From positions 120,159 through 160,385 of the forward strand of contig JAHZEA010000001.1 in the NCBI GenBank assembly GCA_019422065.1: a stretch of DNA of 40,227 nucleotides, written 5' to 3'. Under the pieces are notes generated by a model. That model saw nothing but the letters and a program-made list of their open reading frames with translations. It was not told where the DNA came from and searched no databases. Every line of letters starts with the position of its first letter. Position 1 is the first letter of the stretch. The translations under genes were made by a program, and so were the position numbers. This document shows positions 15,036 through 22,786 of the stretch, in pieces. The stretch is from Lachnospiraceae bacterium (GTDB lineage Bacteria; Bacillota; Clostridia; Lachnospirales; Anaerotignaceae).

Positions 15036-17000
15036 ATGGCTCAGGAAAAGGGCAATTTATCAATTAACAGTGAAAACTTTTTACCTATTATAAAAAAATG
15101 GCTTTATACAGACAAAGATATATTTGTAAGAGAGCTTGTTTCAAACGGCTGTGACGCTGTTACAAAATTTAAAAAACTTGTTTCAATGGGCGAAGCCGAA
15201 GCAGACGAAAACGAGGAATACGCTATTCACGTTGATGTAAACGAGAAAGAAAAAACAATCACCGTTTCCGATAACGGTATAGGCATGACAGCCGATGAGA
15301 TTAAAAAATACATCAATCAGATAGCTTTTTCAGGCGCAAGTGACTTTATGGCTAAATACAGCGAAAAAACGGCTGAAGAAAATGACATTATAGGTCACTT
15401 CGGTCTTGGTTTTTACTCAGCATTTATGGTAGCCGACAAAGTTGAAATTGATACACTTTCTTATGCTCCGGGTGCCGAAAGCGCAAAATGGATTTCTGAC
15501 GGCGGCATTGATTACGAAATTACAGACGGCACAAGACAGACAAGAGGCACAACAATAACACTTTATATAGGTGAAGACGGCAAAGAATTTCTTGACTATT
15601 CACTTATGTATAAAACATTAAGAAAATACTGCTCATTTATGCCTGTTGAAATTTTCTTTAATTTTGAGAGAGAAAAAACAGAAGAAGAAATAAAGGCAGA
15701 AGCCGAGGAAATGGCAAAAAAAGCCGCAGAAAATACTTCCGAAACAAATGAAGAACCAAAAGAGGAAGAAAAAGAAGAAACAAAGCCGCTTCCTATTAAC
15801 GACACAACTCCTCTTTGGCTTAAAAACCCTAAAGATTTAACAGACGACGACTACAAGGAGTTCTATCATAAAGTATTTAACGATATGTCAGACCCTCTTT
15901 TCTGGATACATCTTAACATGGATTATCCGTTTAACCTCAAAGGCATACTCTACTTCCCTAAGCTTTTAAGCGATGTAGATGTTTTAGAGGGCGAAATTAA
16001 GCTTTATTCAAATCAGGTTTATATTGCCGACAACATAAAAGAAATTGTACCGGAATTCCTTCTTTTATTAAAAGGCGTTATGGACTGCCCTGATTTGCCT
16101 CTTAATGTTTCAAGAAGCGCACTGCAAAACGACGGCTATGCTTCTAAAATGAGCAATTATATTGCTAAAAAAGTAGCCGATAAGCTTAACAGCATATTCA
16201 AAAACGACCGTGAAAGCTATGAAAAATTCTGGGACGACATAAGCCTTTTCATTAAATACGGCTGTATGAAAGAAGAAAAATTCTACGACAAAATTAAAGA
16301 ATCCCTTATATACAAAACAACAAACGGCGTTTACAAAACACTTGAACAGTACCTTGAAGACAATAAAGACAAACACGAAAACAAGGTATTTTACGCAACT
16401 GATGAAAAAGAACAGATACAGTATATAAACATGTTTAAAGAGCAAGGCATGGAAGCTCTTATACTTTCATCACGTATAGACCTTAACTTTATATCTTTCC
16501 TTGAATATAAATTAAGCGGCAAACCTTCATTTGAAAGAATTGACGCCGATATTGCCGACACTTTAAAAGACGACAGCGCAAAAGAGGACAAAACTCTTTC
16601 AGAAGAAATGCAGAATCTTTTCAGAGGAACACTTAACAACAAAGAGCTTACAGTTAAAGCCGAAGGCTTAAAAACACCTGATGTAGCAGGTATGATGCTT
16701 ATTAGCGAACGCTCCCGCCGTATGCTTGACATGATGGAAGCATATAAAGGTCAGCCGGAACTTCTTAAAATGTTCGGCGATGTTAAACCGGAATACACAC
16801 TTGTGCTTAACACCAACAACAGCCTTGTTAAAAAGCTTATGGAAATTAAAGCCGTTCCGGAAAAGAAAGAATATTCAGACCTTGTTTGCCAGCAGATTTA
16901 CGACTTAGCTATGATGAGCCAAAAAGCCCTCTCTCCTGAGGAAACAGCCAAGTTTATAGAGCGCAGCAACAAAATAATGGAAAAAATGCTTGAAAAATAA
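15036..17000 (+). CDS. htpG: Chaperone HtpG (HSP90)
   Basis: A 654-residue cytosolic ATP-dependent chaperone. The GHKL ATPase motifs are all present: E33/N37 in RELVSNGCD, DNGIGM (79-84), GHFGLGFYSAFMVAD (120-134) and RGTTITLYI. A highly charged Glu/Lys-rich stretch (~212-246, KTEEEIKAEAEEMAKK) resembles the charged linker of eukaryotic HSP90 and is longer than in E. coli HtpG. Middle and C-terminal dimerisation domains are complete. ATG follows TAGGAGGT. A perfect CIRCE upstream indicates HrcA control, unlike B. subtilis htpG. Confidence 0.96.
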   Translation: MAQEKGNLSINSENFLPIIKKWLYTDKDIFVRELVSNGCDAVTKFKKLVSMGEAEADENEEYAIHVDVNEKEKTITVSDNGIGMTADEIKKYINQIAFSGASDFMAKYSEKTAEENDIIGHFGLGFYSAFMVADKVEIDTLSYAPGAESAKWISDGGIDYEITDGTRQTRGTTITLYIGEDGKEFLDYSLMYKTLRKYCSFMPVEIFFNFEREKTEEEIKAEAEEMAKKAAENTSETNEEPKEEEKEETKPLPINDTTPLWLKNPKDLTDDDYKEFYHKVFNDMSDPLFWIHLNMDYPFNLKGILYFPKLLSDVDVLEGEIKLYSNQVYIADNIKEIVPEFLLLLKGVMDCPDLPLNVSRSALQNDGYASKMSNYIAKKVADKLNSIFKNDRESYEKFWDDISLFIKYGCMKEEKFYDKIKESLIYKTTNGVYKTLEQYLEDNKDKHENKVFYATDEKEQIQYINMFKEQGMEALILSSRIDLNFISFLEYKLSGKPSFERIDADIADTLKDDSAKEDKTLSEEMQNLFRGTLNNKELTVKAEGLKTPDVAGMMLISERSRRMLDMMEAYKGQPELLKMFGDVKPEYTLVLNTNNSLVKKLMEIKAVPEKKEYSDLVCQQIYDLAMMSQKALSPEETAKFIERSNKIMEKMLEK

Positions 17001-17022
17001 TTAAATAAACAATATTTCCAAA

Positions 17023-17057
17023 CACCGCCTTAATAATTAATTAGGGCGGTGGTTTTT
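17023..17057 (+). terminator. Terminator after htpG
   Basis: CACCGCC (17023-17029) pairs with GGCGGTG (17045-17051), followed by a T-rich tail. Confidence 0.8.
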
Positions 17058-17123
17058 GTTATGTCATTTTAAATTCATTTGCGTAATATTATAAAATAAA
17101 CGAATATTATTAAGGTGATTAAA

Positions 17124-18353
17124 TTGATTACACAAGCAGCAGTGCGTTTAAAGAGCAAAACAGCATTTCTGTTCTGCCGGCAGAACGCCATTTATATCTC
17201 TTATGCCGTAAACAATGCCCCTTCCGAGCCAATGGTAATGCAGGGTGATGTTTACCCCGGCTTTAATATCTGCCCTGAAAAAGACGGATATCTTATATTT
17301 TTTAAACAGTCAAGCGGCGGTGGAAATGTTATACGCCTTACAGACGGCGGCATATCCCGTCCGGTTCTTGATAAAACAATACTCAATGTATCAACCGGCA
17401 GCACATTTGTATTTAATGCAGATAAAAACACAATACTTTATTCCGCATCCGACGGATATATACACTCTCTTACAAGCAGAAAACCAATATTAGCCATGGG
17501 CAATGCCGCTTATCTTAAAACTATGTTTTTAGGCGGCAAAAGCTATATATTATACGAGAAAAACGGTGTTTTGTATTTATACATTACCGAAAGCGGCGCG
17601 TCTTACGAGCTTTATAAAAACGCCGAAAGCCTTTTCGACATTTCTTTATGCCAAACAGGCAGAACAGTTCATATAGCACTACTTGTTAAAAACGGAGCAT
17701 CTTTTGAAGTTTTGTACCAAGCTATATCACCAGATGGAGCAAGCGGGTCAAACGCCATTATAAAAACTTCATCGGCTCAGAACGTATTTGTTTTTCCTTA
17801 TAACGGCGGAGCTCGGGTTTTTGTATCAGGCGAGAGCGGAAAAGTTTTTTACAGAACAACTGAAAGCGGCAAAATAAGCTTTACACCTCTTGAAAACATG
17901 GAACTTAAAAGTACTGCTAAAATGCGGTATTTTATGCCTTATAATTCGCAAGACGCCTTTTCCGACGCTTTATGCCTAAAAGACGGCACAATTATAATGC
18001 CATCGGCACCTAAGGCTGATATTAAAAACAGAGCTCAAAGACAGACACGAAACACAGAGGAGTTTTATAAAAAGTCAATGGCTGAAAAAGACCGCATAAT
18101 ATCCCAGCTTAACCAAAGGCTTAATCAGCTTCAAATGTCATCTAACCAAACAATAGCCGGCTTAAGGGAAAGCCTTAAGTTGCAGGAGGAACAGAACTCC
18201 AGTCTTTTAAACAGTCTGTCCAAAACACAGTACAGCCAAGAAGAAAATGTTCAAATCCAGCAGGATACACCGCAGGAAACGCTTCAGGAAAATGTAAGCC
18301 TGCCTTCGGTATATTTAGCCGATACACAAAGCGACTCATCTCAAAATCAATAA
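17124..18353 (+). CDS. Uncharacterised beta-propeller-like protein with C-terminal coiled coil
   Basis: A 409-residue protein not recognised as any named family. Residues ~10-290 consist of repeated short beta-strand patterns (for example KDGYLIFFKQ, KNTILYSASDGYIHSL, KSYILYEKNGVLYLYI, GARVFVSGESGKVFYRT), suggesting a WD/Kelch-like propeller. Residues ~310-370 are a Gln/Ser-rich coiled coil (KSMAEKDRIISQLNQRLNQLQ). The tail is acidic and disordered. No signal peptide or membrane segment is seen. TTG at 17124, six bases after AAGGTG, is preferred over GTG at 17115, which lies within that site. It is followed by a Cys-rich gene on the opposite strand and a subtilase gene. Confidence 0.72.
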   Translation: MITQAAVRLKSKTAFLFCRQNAIYISYAVNNAPSEPMVMQGDVYPGFNICPEKDGYLIFFKQSSGGGNVIRLTDGGISRPVLDKTILNVSTGSTFVFNADKNTILYSASDGYIHSLTSRKPILAMGNAAYLKTMFLGGKSYILYEKNGVLYLYITESGASYELYKNAESLFDISLCQTGRTVHIALLVKNGASFEVLYQAISPDGASGSNAIIKTSSAQNVFVFPYNGGARVFVSGESGKVFYRTTESGKISFTPLENMELKSTAKMRYFMPYNSQDAFSDALCLKDGTIIMPSAPKADIKNRAQRQTRNTEEFYKKSMAEKDRIISQLNQRLNQLQMSSNQTIAGLRESLKLQEEQNSSLLNSLSKTQYSQEENVQIQQDTPQETLQENVSLPSVYLADTQSDSSQNQ

Positions 18354-18359
18354 TAATAA

Positions 18360-18399
18360 ACCGGCGTTTTAAGCTGTATAGCAAAAAACGCCGGTTTTT
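18360..18399. terminator. Strong terminator after the propeller-like gene
   Basis: ACCGGCGTTTT (18360-18370) pairs with AAAACGCCGGT (18385-18395), T-run following. Confidence 0.88.
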
Positions 18400-18406
18400 A
18401 TAACGC

Positions 18407-18437
18407 AAAAAAACAGGCGCTTTTAACAAAGCGCCTG
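18407..18437 (-). terminator. Minus-strand terminator of the Cys-rich gene
   Basis: CAGGCGCTTT-taac-AAAGCGCCTG has a run of seven A on its plus-strand left side, which is a T-run for minus-strand transcripts coming from the gene at 18738. Confidence 0.8.
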
Positions 18438-18459
18438 TAAGAGAGCCGCATATAACGGC

Positions 18460-18486
18460 GCCGCCTGCCGGTTTTTCCGGCAGCGG
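18460..18486. repeat. GC-rich hairpin between Cys-rich gene and its terminator
   Basis: GCCGCCTGCCGG and CCGGCAGCGGC pair with one bulge around a short T loop. No T-run follows on either strand, so it is not a standard terminator; a transcript-stabilising hairpin is possible. Confidence 0.5.
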
Positions 18487-18528
18487 CTAACGGAAACTAC
18501 ATCTGATAATAATTTCTTATGTCTTTAA

Positions 18529-18738
18529 TTATGCCTCGCACATATTGCAGCCGCAGTTGTTGTTTGAGTTATTGTTTGAGCAGCAGCAAAGAAGAAGAAT
18601 AAGTATTATAACCCACGAGCAGTCATTATCTGTATTAGCTCCGCCTACACTGCCGCAGCCACAGCCACATCCGCAGCCTCCTAAAAGAGCAATAAGAATA
18701 ATTACCCATAAAAAGTTATTTCCTCCGAAACCGTTCAT
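18529..18738 (-). CDS. Gly/Cys-rich hydrophobic mini-protein (spore-coat/YjcZ-like?)
   Basis: A 69-residue protein: MNGFGGNNFLWVIILIALL, then GGCGCGCGCGSVGG, a second hydrophobic stretch (CSWVIILILLLCCC) and a Cys/Asn-rich tail ending CGCNMCEA. Thirteen cysteines in 69 residues and two short membrane-like stretches recall the YjcZ-like/high-cysteine small proteins of sporulating Firmicutes. A spore or envelope role is a guess. ATG follows GGAGGAAATAAAGC, a good ribosome site, and a minus-strand terminator follows, so it is a complete gene. Confidence 0.75.
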   Translation of the reverse strand: MNGFGGNNFLWVIILIALLGGCGCGCGCGSVGGANTDNDCSWVIILILLLCCCSNNNSNNNCGCNMCEA

Positions 18739-18917
18739 GCTTTATTTCCTCCATTTTTTATCTTTTACAAAACTAAGTATATGCCGCCTGCTTGTACCCT
18801 TTTACTGAAAAATAAAAAAAATTCAAATAAATATTTATATTAGTTAGTACACGCTTTCACCAAAAAGCCTAAGCCCCATAAAATGATATAGACAACATAA
18901 CATTTGGAGCACCCGCA

Positions 18918-19793
18918 ATGGACAGAGCAAGAAGCGTTATACACTCTTATCCTCCCCAAGGCATAACGGGCCGGGGCGTAGGCATAGCTATTCTTGACAC
19001 AGGCATAAGCCCCCTTGAGGACTTTACTTACCCTCAAAACCGTATTGTAGCCTTTAAGGATTTTGTAAACGAAATAACAACGCCCTATGATGATAATGGC
19101 CATGGAACACATGTAGCAGGCATTTCTTCTTCAAACGGCATACTCTCAGATGGGCTTTTCAGCGGCATAGCGCCGCAGAGCAATATAATTTCACTTAAAA
19201 TACTTGATGAAGCCGGCCACGGCGCCTCTATATGGGCACTTGAAGCCGTTAAATGGATTCATTTAAACCATAAAAAATACAACATACGTGTTGTAAACAT
19301 GTCAATAGGCACAAACGACAGTGTAATATCCTCAGCACTTTTAAACGCTGTACGCGGACTTTACGAGGCTAAAATAACTGTTGTAGCCGCCGCCGGAAAC
19401 GAAAATCATTTCCGTGTTTCATCCCCCGGCATAAGCCCTTATGTTATAACCGCCGGTGCTATGGAGGACAAAACCCGGTTTAAGTTTAAAACCGGGCGTT
19501 CAATGTATTATAAACCGGATATATTCGCACCATCGGAAAACATTATAAGCTGTCGCTCCAAAAACTTCTCATTTGCTGCCGCCAACAGGGGCAGTGAAAG
19601 AATATATAACGAAAACTATATTTCAATGAGCGGCACATCTATGGCAACGCCAATGATAAGCGGCGCCGCGGCGCTTTTGTATCAGTATAACCCTGCTTTT
19701 ACACCAAGAGATGTGAAAAAAATTTTAAACTCCGTTTCAGCATCCAACGGCTATGTGCTTAATATAGAAAAAGTTTTTAAAAGCCTAAAATAA
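18918..19793 (+). CDS. Leaderless subtilisin-like serine protease (S8)
   Basis: A 291-residue S8 peptidase with the complete catalytic set: Asp27 (IAILDTG), His62 (NGHGTHVAG), oxyanion Asn160 (AAGNEN) and Ser240 (MSGTSMATP). It has no signal peptide and essentially no propeptide, starting ~20 residues before the Asp motif, so an intracellular or mother-cell enzyme is likely. ATG follows GGAG at eight bases. Its neighbours are uncharacterised, and the small helical protein gene follows within ~60 bases on the same strand, suggesting a joint function (inference). Confidence 0.9.
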   Translation: MDRARSVIHSYPPQGITGRGVGIAILDTGISPLEDFTYPQNRIVAFKDFVNEITTPYDDNGHGTHVAGISSSNGILSDGLFSGIAPQSNIISLKILDEAGHGASIWALEAVKWIHLNHKKYNIRVVNMSIGTNDSVISSALLNAVRGLYEAKITVVAAAGNENHFRVSSPGISPYVITAGAMEDKTRFKFKTGRSMYYKPDIFAPSENIISCRSKNFSFAAANRGSERIYNENYISMSGTSMATPMISGAAALLYQYNPAFTPRDVKKILNSVSASNGYVLNIEKVFKSLK

Positions 19794-19850
19794 ACCGCAT
19801 TATTTTGTAATGCTCAAAATATAATCTAATTAAAAACAGGAGGTTTAAGC

Positions 19851-20273
19851 ATGGCCTCATCAAACTTAAACGATGTTTTTCAATTTTTAAATACCATAAA
19901 CCCTATAGTAAGCGATATTTCAAAAGCCGGTGAAACGGTAAGAAAAAGCTTTGATACAAACTATATGCAGAGGATATACGATGCCGCAAAAAGCGAAAGA
20001 GAAAAAGTAAAAAAACACCCTTCCCGAGAAGTAACACTTTTAAGAGCATTTAAAAACTATGCAGATTACAATACAGCATCAAGAATAGACAGTATGATAG
20101 AAACAATTAATATTATAGAAACAATAATGAGCATACAGCGCTCTGCCGCATTAAACCAAAGGCCGGCTATTGAAAGCGCCTCAAAAGACGGCAAAACACC
20201 CTCAGCACAAAATAACCGCTTTGCCGAAATTACAAGCGTGCTTATGGCCCTCAGCCTTATTAACAAAAAATAA
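19851..20273 (+). CDS. Uncharacterised helical protein
   Basis: A 140-residue, mostly alpha-helical, basic protein (SKAGETVRKSFDTNYMQRIYDAAKSEREKVKK; later helices with IIETIMSIQRSAAL and SVLMALSLI). No family recognised, no signal peptide or membrane segment. AGGAGG precedes the ATG by eight bases. It follows the subtilase gene by 58 bases and may be its substrate, partner or cargo; nothing in the sequence decides this. Confidence 0.7.
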   Translation: MASSNLNDVFQFLNTINPIVSDISKAGETVRKSFDTNYMQRIYDAAKSEREKVKKHPSREVTLLRAFKNYADYNTASRIDSMIETINIIETIMSIQRSAALNQRPAIESASKDGKTPSAQNNRFAEITSVLMALSLINKK

Positions 20274-20295
20274 TCCGGCACCTTTTTGCCAATAC

Positions 20296-20330
20296 AAAAA
20301 ATAAGGGACACTGAAAAACAGATGTCCCTT
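20296..20330 (-). terminator. Terminator of the M29 aminopeptidase gene
   Basis: AAGGGACA (20303-20310) pairs with TGTCCCTT (20323-20330); on the minus strand it runs into TTATTTTTT. Confidence 0.8.
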
Positions 20331-20345
20331 AAAATTTGCGGTATT

Positions 20346-21458
20346 TTATTTTAAATTTTCCGGATTAAGACATAAAAGCTCAGGAAGAACAAACCTTCCG
20401 TCTTTTCTTATAAGAACATTGTCGAAATAAATTTCACCTCCGCCGTATTCCGGTGTCTGTATAAGCACTAAATCCCAATGGATTGCTGATGAATTGCCGT
20501 TTGGTGCATCATCGTAGCACTCACCCGGTGTAAAGTGTATGCTTCCCATTATTTTTTCGTCAAAAAGTATATTGTTCATAGGCTTTGTAATGTAAGGGTT
20601 AACACCTATAGCAAATTCCCCTACATACCTTGCGCCGTCGTCAGTATCGAATATTTTGTTTATTCTTTCGCTGTCGTTGGCTTCGGCCTTTATTATTTTG
20701 CCGTCTTTAAATGTAAGGCTTACGTTTTCATAGGTAAAAGAGTTATACTCACTTGCTGTATTATAAGTTATTGTGCCGTTTACACTTTCCCTTACAGGCG
20801 CGGTATAAACCTCTCCGTCTGGTATATTGCATTCTCCGGCGCATTTAACAGCCGGTATGCCTTTTATTGAAAAGCTTAAATCTGTATTTTTACCGGTTAT
20901 TCTTACTTTGTCAGTTCTTTCCATAAGGCTTTTAAGGCTGTCCATAGCGTCGTTCATTTTGCCGTAGTCAAGATTGCATACATCATAAAAATAATCCTCA
21001 AATGCCTCAAGACTCATTTTTGCCGACTGAGCCATTGAATAAGTTGGATATCTTAAAACTACCCACTTAGTATGCGGAACACGTATATCGTTTACAGGCC
21101 GTGTAAAATTAGTTGAATACATTTTAATTTTTTCTTCCGGAACATCGGAAAGCTCCGAAATATTATCATCGCCTCTTATGCCTATATACGCCTGCATACC
21201 CTTCATTCTTTGGCACTCAATATCCGCCATAAATTTTATCTGTTCCTCGCCTGCGCCCATTAAAAGCTCTCTTTCAACAGATGAGTCCTTTATTTCAACA
21301 AACGGCTTAGCGCCGGCTTTATAAATTTCTTTAATTACAGCCTTCACAAAAGGCAGTGCATTATGCCCCACACAGCTAATCATTACGTTTTCCCCCGGCT
21401 GAACACGGCATGAGTATTTTACTATATTTTCTGCAAGCTGCTCAGTTCTTTTATCCAT
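20346..21458 (-). CDS. M29-family aminopeptidase (AmpS/AmpT-like)
   Basis: A 370-residue cytosolic metallo-aminopeptidase of the M29 (thermophilic aminopeptidase) family. Metal-ligand regions are recognisable: GECNIPDGEVYTAP, VRESVNGTI, HFTPGECYDDAPNGN and SAIHWDLVLI, in family order. The N-terminal part (LAENIVKYSCRVQPGENVMISC) is also typical. Length is slightly shorter than the ~410-residue standard. ATG at 21458 follows TTTGGAGGC. It is monocistronic with its own terminator and probably takes part in peptide turnover. Confidence 0.92.
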   Translation of the reverse strand: MDKRTEQLAENIVKYSCRVQPGENVMISCVGHNALPFVKAVIKEIYKAGAKPFVEIKDSSVERELLMGAGEEQIKFMADIECQRMKGMQAYIGIRGDDNISELSDVPEEKIKMYSTNFTRPVNDIRVPHTKWVVLRYPTYSMAQSAKMSLEAFEDYFYDVCNLDYGKMNDAMDSLKSLMERTDKVRITGKNTDLSFSIKGIPAVKCAGECNIPDGEVYTAPVRESVNGTITYNTASEYNSFTYENVSLTFKDGKIIKAEANDSERINKIFDTDDGARYVGEFAIGVNPYITKPMNNILFDEKIMGSIHFTPGECYDDAPNGNSSAIHWDLVLIQTPEYGGGEIYFDNVLIRKDGRFVLPELLCLNPENLK

Positions 21459-21477
21459 ACTGCGCCTCCAAAGTTAA

Positions 21478-21698
21478 AAATTTATTTTTATTTATTATGT
21501 CTTATTAAATAATTATAAGTCATTTTTATATATTTTACCCTTTATGCACATATATGTCAAAATACAGAAAATAATAAAATATTATACACAAAATTTAACA
21601 TATATTTTATTAAATCAGTATTGAAAAAATATATTATACATCTTATCATTTAAGCATAAACATTATATATCTAAACCATAAAAAGGCAGGGGTTTTAA
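21478..21698. other. AT-rich intergenic region without a gene
   Basis: About 220 bases upstream of both the aminopeptidase gene and the small reading frame at 21699. No dyad, repeat or RNA structure stands out; it presumably holds divergent promoters. Confidence 0.5.
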
Positions 21699-21785
21699 TT
21701 GGCTGAGCTTCACTCTTTTAACTACAGCAAAAACCAAAGTAATATAAGCTTAAGCGTTATTATGTCTTTTATTGAGCCGTTTTAA
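21699..21785 (+). CDS. Possible 28-residue peptide ending inside a terminator
   Basis: A TTG codon at 21699, six bases after a GGCAGGGG ribosome site, opens a 28-codon frame (MAELHSFNYSKNQSNISLSV...). The stop codon lies inside the 5' arm of a strong terminator stem. This is the layout of a leader peptide/attenuator for the next gene, or of a very short independent gene. No repeated regulatory codons are evident. Confidence 0.4.
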   Translation: MAELHSFNYSKNQSNISLSVIMSFIEPF

Positions 21786-21817
21786 ACATAAGTGTGTTTA
21801 AAGCGGCCTTTTTTTAT
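21776..21817 (+). terminator. Terminator or attenuator before the 81-residue protein gene
   Basis: GCCG-T-TTTAAACA (21776-21788) pairs with TGTTTAAA-G-CGGC (21795-21807) and is followed by T7. The next gene starts 27 bases later. Confidence 0.78.
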
Positions 21818-21843
21818 TTTAAATATCAGGAGGGAAACGTACA

Positions 21844-22089
21844 ATGCTTAAAATCAAAAAGTCCCACAGGAATAAAGATGAATGGATAGTGTATAACCCA
21901 GATAATTTTGAGCTGCACACTCACTGCCGCAGTATGCGCATAGCCGTTGTTATACGCAATAACGTGCTTAAACATCAAATGCCGCGCTCTACAGATATAC
22001 GGCTTCTTACAAGCCACCTGAGACTTACCAAAAATAAGCAGTACCGCCGAATGATAGAAAACAGGATACATGAAATAATGGCAGTGTAA
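21844..22089 (+). CDS. Small basic protein of unknown function
   Basis: An 81-residue basic protein (KIKKSHRNKDEWIVYNPDNFELHTHCRS...) with a predicted helical, Arg/Lys-rich C-terminal half (RLTKNKQYRRMIENRIHEIM). AGGAGGG precedes the ATG by nine bases, supporting a real gene. No family name is recognised. It stands alone behind the terminator at 21776-21817, so its transcription depends either on read-through or on a promoter not seen. Confidence 0.7.
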   Translation: MLKIKKSHRNKDEWIVYNPDNFELHTHCRSMRIAVVIRNNVLKHQMPRSTDIRLLTSHLRLTKNKQYRRMIENRIHEIMAV

Positions 22090-22249
22090 TTGATTTTTAA
22101 ATTTAATTCCGCATATGTTTTTAAAAGCAAAGTCTTATTGATTTAAGCTAACAAAAGTTATATAATATTTTACATAAAATAATTGTATTGAATTTGCTAT
22201 AACAAACTGTAAAATGTTATAAAACTTATAAAAACAGGAGGAATTTAAA

Positions 22250-22630
22250 ATGATAATTGCCGTTACCACAGAGGGCGAAAACATATTCCAGCACTTTGGA
22301 AAATCCCCTCAGTTTACATTATTTGAAACAGAGGACTCAAGAATTAAAAGCGAAAAAGTAATTGATACATCAGACAGCGGCCACAGTGCCCTTATAGATG
22401 TGCTTAAATCCAATTCCGTTGAAGTTCTTATCTGCGGCGGAATTGGCGGCGGAGCTGTAAACGGCCTTACTGCTGCGGGAATAGAAGTTGTAGCAGGTGT
22501 TTCAGGCTCTGTTAAAGACGCTGTTATTAAATATTTAAGCGGTGAGAAATTAGGCTCCGGCCAGCCTACATGTGACCATCACCATGACCATGAAGGTGAA
22601 CATCATTGCGGAGAGCATAAGTGCCACTAA
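22250..22630 (+). CDS. NifX/NifB-type dinitrogenase iron-molybdenum cofactor-like protein with His/Cys tail
   Basis: A 126-residue protein of the NifX-NifB superfamily: start IIAVTTEGENIFQHFGKSPQFTLFE, central VEVLICGGIGGGAVNGLTAAGIEVVAGVSG. In non-nitrogen-fixing clostridia these proteins are thought to bind Fe-S or metal clusters. The last ~20 residues are very rich in His and Cys (CDHHHDHEGEHHCGEHKCH), a likely metal-binding tail. AGGAGG precedes the ATG. No nif genes are nearby. Confidence 0.9.
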   Translation: MIIAVTTEGENIFQHFGKSPQFTLFETEDSRIKSEKVIDTSDSGHSALIDVLKSNSVEVLICGGIGGGAVNGLTAAGIEVVAGVSGSVKDAVIKYLSGEKLGSGQPTCDHHHDHEGEHHCGEHKCH

Positions 22631-22675
22631 TAACAATATTTAAGTACATACTAAAAAACTTAATTTAATTAAACC

Positions 22676-22708
22676 AAAACGGCGCCTATTATAATAGGCG
22701 CCGTTTTT
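22676..22708. terminator. 32-bp perfectly palindromic bidirectional terminator
   Basis: AAAACGGCGCCTATTA is followed immediately by its exact reverse complement. It separates the convergent NifX-like and secreted subtilase genes. Confidence 0.9.
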
Positions 22709-22786
22709 AATATGTTATAAATATGTTATATATTTTATATTCCAAAAAAATAGCAAAGAATATTTTGTTTTTTATATTTGCCAGTT

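Noticed and set aside
18545..18808. Open frame on the plus strand opposite the Cys-rich gene, rich in Gln/Pro
   Set aside because: It is the complement of the CGCGCG-type codons, has no ribosome site, and the minus-strand frame has a ribosome site and terminator.
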